NCBI GenBank assembly: GCA_036172665.1
Contig: CM069876.1
Span: forward strand, 51,181,001 to 51,245,000
Origin: Prosopocoilus inquinatus
Lineage: Eukaryota; Arthropoda; Insecta; Coleoptera; Lucanidae
Reading direction: 5' to 3'
DNA length: 64,000 nucleotides
The notes beneath the pieces were generated by a model. The model saw only the letters and a program-made list of their open reading frames with translations, was not told the DNA's origin and ran no database searches. Below, piece by piece: positions 60,653-64,000 of the stretch. Made by a program: the position numbers and the translations under genes. Position 1 is the first letter of the stretch; the number at the start of each line of letters is the position of its first letter.

Positions 60653-63221
60653 ATGAGCTACGATGACGTTATCCCCTTGCTCGGCAACTTTGGACGATAC
60701 CAGAAGCGCATATACTTCCTGCTATGTCTCCCCGCAATCATCTGCGCTTTCCACAAAATGTGCAACGTTTTCCTCAACGCGAAACCAGATTATAGGTATT
60801 AATTACAACAAGGTCTGTCCGAAGTGACTTCGTTTAAATGAACTTGCAGGTGCCAACTGCCCAACGAACTGCCCAATTCCACCTTCTCGTTGACCGACAG
60901 CATCAGGAATGAATCGTTTCCATGGGACAGTACCAGTAATAAGACTTCCTCGTGTAAAATGTATGTTGACGGGAACATTACGAAATGTGATAGTTTCATA
61001 TATGATACGAGTGTTTATGTGAGCAGCACCGTTATGGAGGTTTGTGTCGCTTTTTCTTTTTTCTTTTTAATTTAACAGTAGCATTACACTTAAAAATTAC
61101 ATACAACAGTTTGTGTATTGCATATACATTAAGAATTTAGAATATTTGTTCTCACATTCGATTATTTGTTCCAGTGGAATATGGTATGTGACAGGGCTTA
61201 CATGAAAGCTACCGGTGATGCACTGTTTATGGTCGGTGTTATGTTAGGATCGATTGGGTTCGGTGAATTATCAGACAGGTTGGTTAATGTGATCACAAAG
61301 TCGTAATCGTTTGCATCTAAATTCAATACGGGATGCGACATTAAAATGGTCTGTTTTAGATATGGAAGGAAACTTATATTTTTTATTTCTTTAGTTGTTC
61401 AAGTTGTGTTCGGATTATTGGCAGCGTTCGCGCCTGAATTCTGGACTTTTACTCTAGCTAGGGCGATCGTAGGTGCGACCACCTCCGGCGTCTTCCTCGT
61501 CGCGTACGTTATAGGTAGGTACACGACATCCCTTCACCCCTTTCATTTTTGAATCGAATGTTTTTTGTTCAATAGCCATGGAAATGGTGGGCCCCAACGA
61601 GCGATTGTTTGCCGGAACCATCTGCCAAATGTTTTTCTCATTCGGCTACATGTTAATCGCTCTCTTTGCCTACTACATAACGGACTGGAGGATGTTGCAA
61701 ATGGCACTGACTCTGCCGGGCTTGGTTTTCTTTACTTACTGGTGGTGCGTGAACACATTGAATAGCCTCCAGGAATAACTTTGAATGTTGAGGGTGGTTC
61801 CAGGTTCATACCGGAATCCGCAAGGTGGTTAATAACGAATAACCGGATCGTTGAGGCCAAGCGCTTGATTCACATTGCGGCCAAGGAGAATAAAGTCGTG
61901 ATCTCTGAGGAGCAGTTGGATGGCCTTCTGGTGAACGACTCGAAACCTGTGGATCCCAGCGAAAAGAAAACTACAATTTTGGACATTTTTAGACACGCCA
62001 ATATAAGGACACGATCCCTTATTATATTCTTTGACTGGTAGGGAGCGGTCCGGTTGATGTTCACCAAACCATTCTATGTGTTTTGTAGGTTTGCTAATAA
62101 CATAACTTACTATGGACTGTCCTGGAACACCAGCAATCTCGGCGGCAATGATTACTTAAACTTCGTCATTTCCGGCGCTGTGGAAATCCCCGCGTATATA
62201 TTTTTATTGTTGACTTTAAATCGATGGGGGCGAAAGGGTATTTTATGTGGATGTATGGTGACCGCTGGAGCAGCTTTGCTCCTGACGATGGCAGTACCCG
62301 ATGGTAAAGCATTGCTTCCTTTTTTTTTTGTGAACATTGCGTTGGTTAAACTGGAATGATATTTGATTTAAAGCGTAATAATTGTTGCAGTACACCAATG
62401 GCTCATTATTACTTTGGCTATGATTGGTAAACTGGCAATAACCGCAAGCTACGGGACAATATACATCTTCTCGGTGGAACAGTTCCCGACAGTAATCAGG
62501 AACGCAGGGCTGGGTGCAGCTTCCACTTGCGCCAGAATCGGCTCTATATTCGCCCCGATTATAAATCTGCTGGTAAACTAATTTATTCTCTGCATTACAC
62601 GTTTGAAAAGCCAAAAAATGCTTTTATCATGGAGGTGAAATCTCATTGCCAATAATTTTAAATCGTTGCGCCTTAAAAGTAGGCAACCCACTCTACTCCA
62701 ACGCATTCTAATTGATGGGTTGTCTATTCTGAAGTCTTATTCTTCTAAAAATCACAAGTTTTGTTTCATTTTAATGATAAATATTAAATAAAAAACGACT
62801 ATAATTATTGAATCACATAAAAGTAAATAGAAATAAAGCCTTAATTATTATTATTTTATTTTTCGACGAAACTGGAAAACTGTTCTGTCTTTCTTTTTAG
62901 TCTGAAGTTTGGCAGCCCCTGCCAATGATCATATTCGGAATCCTCGCCTTCACCGGTGGCTGTTTGTCCCTCCTACTTCCCGAAACTTTAAACACTCAAC
63001 TGCCAGAATCGATAACTGACGGAGAGCAATTCGGAAAGTAAGTTTCAGCTAGCGTTTAGCCCTTTGATGTGCACCTGATTACTTTCAGGATGGAGAATCC
63101 GGCCAGTAAAGAAGGAAGCGAGGCAGAAAAAGAGGCCTTGCAGTCCGTAGAGGCAAGCGGCGACAGCAAAATCAACGGAAGCTTGCAATTGAACGGACTC
63201 TTAAAACAGGCCGATTCATGA
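60653..63221 (+). CDS. SLC22-family organic cation transporter (553 aa)
   Basis: Major-facilitator membrane transporter of the OCT/OCTN/OAT group. Exons: 60653-60795, 60850-61039, 61175-61278, 61360-61514, 61576-61744, 61804-62037, 62089-62303, 62391-62572, 62901-63037, 63089-63221; all phases agree. The N-terminus [19 protein letters not shown] leads into helix 1 ([20 protein letters not shown]). A large extracellular loop with several N-glycosylation sites follows, then [10 protein letters not shown], the MFS signature [43 protein letters not shown] and [25 protein letters not shown], all typical of the family. Twelve membrane segments are expected. The cytosolic C-terminus is Glu/Ser/Lys-rich. 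It resembles fly Orct, but the paralogue is not assigned. The 5' leader begins with an acceptor at 60609. Confidence 0.92.
62678..62728. repeat. Hairpin-family copy in the SLC22 gene intron
   Basis: AAGTAGGCAACCCACTCTAC pairs with GATGGGTTGTCTATTC. It is the subfamily seen in the Ig-gene intron, in the intron between exons 8 and 9. Confidence 0.7.
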
Positions 63222-64000
63222 TAGAGTTTGCTCGTTTCTTAGCGTGTACGAACGTAGTTAATCCTTGTGCATCATGTACCAAAGAAATAATGCCTCTTGT
63301 TTCTTGATTTCATGCAGGGACGTAAGCCAAATTATTTATAGGAAGTTTAGTAAATCGAGTTTTCGTATAAAGCCTTAAAAAACAAATACTTCGCTCCTAT
63401 TATCACAATACTTATTATTATGCATCACAATCCAGTTCCTTTTCGTAATTAATGAATTAAGAATTTACTGTACTTACTTATTAATTGATTCTCAAAATGT
63501 AAACGCATAATATTTTCAATTCGTACTTAGAAATGCTCCTTATGCTATTAAGCATCACATATGTAATTAATTTATTGTGTTTTTATACATTTATAAGTGG
63601 TACGAAAGGCTTCTGATTATACAACTCGTACTCTTACTTAATCACAATTTTATCACGAATTTTTAATAAATTGACATGCCATTTTCTTTTTTATTGTCTT
63701 TTCTTTTATGTAGCATAAATTTTACTTAAAATAAAGTCGCATTAATTACAGCTAAACGCGCAAACCTTCTGCCAGTTGTAAAAAGCATAAAATAAAAATT
63801 AGTTTAATGGTTTTTAATATGTGAGTTAAGGTGGTGAGTGGGAAGTTTTTAAATAAAACTCAAATCTCAAGTTGACAGCCAAAATCCGTATTTGGTTAAG
63901 ATATGAACTTCTCCTTCGAATTTAATAATAAAATGACCCAGTTTTATCTTAATAAATAAACAATTAAATTTCCCGCCAAGTCATGAACGACAGGATTTTT
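63222..64000. other. Right-edge 3' UTR and intergenic sequence
   Basis: AT-rich sequence with several AATAAA motifs (for example near 63665 and 63729). No coding segment is seen. Confidence 0.45.

Overview
The window is AT-rich nuclear DNA of an insect, most likely a beetle. The insect assignment rests on a ZAD-type zinc-finger gene, a germ cell-less orthologue and a sigma-class GST; the beetle assignment is an inference from compact genes with many introns of about 50 bp and the transposon content, not a proof. No prokaryotic or viral genes are seen. Exon structures below were built by hand from GT/GC-AG sites; each model keeps an open frame across every junction and ends at the stated stop.

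Layout: (1) 1930-3273, 3' end of a small Gly-rich protein (+). (2) 4701-7736, ZAD plus C2H2 zinc-finger protein (+). (3) 8961-10124, a 1.16 kb composite terminal-inverted-repeat element. (4) 10849-11324, a two-exon 138-aa orphan gene (-). (5) 12299-13366, a long inverted duplication. (6) 14158-17152 germ cell-less (-), head-to-head with 17829-19166 COX18 (+). (7) 20880-21824, eight-finger C2H2 protein (+). (8) 25057-26919 TM9SF3 (-). (9) 29514-33052, type I membrane protein with five Ig-like modules (+). (10) 33539-34904 HDHD2 (+), tail-to-tail with 35039-38307 ARMC5 (-), which is head-to-head with 38861-41473 CMTR1 (+). (11) 42383-53613 intersectin/Dap160, long form with DH-PH-C2 (+). (12) 55431-56225 sigma-class glutathione S-transferase (-). 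(13) 60653-63221 SLC22-type organic cation transporter (+).

The genes are unrelated housekeeping and developmental genes and do not form a pathway. The two head-to-head pairs (gcl/COX18, ARMC5/CMTR1) probably share promoters.

The most unusual content is non-coding. A short palindrome, TAGGCAACC - about 25 bases - GGTTGCCTA, recurs about 23 times in 64 kb, in introns and intergenic DNA. It lies in modules of about 200-350 bp that are repeated in tandem inside elements bounded by CAGGGTTCCCACTCA terminal inverted repeats. Stem variants keep pairing through compensatory changes, and a loop motif (ACACAGTCGTTTG) is shared. I do not recognise this family. Several other MITE-like families are also present: a TA-flanked CAGGGTGTAACTTT element of about 500 bp (2 copies), an ACAGTTTCCTGTAAT family, a GTTCAGGAACTG family (3 copies), a hAT-type element with an 8-bp target duplication, and fold-back elements.
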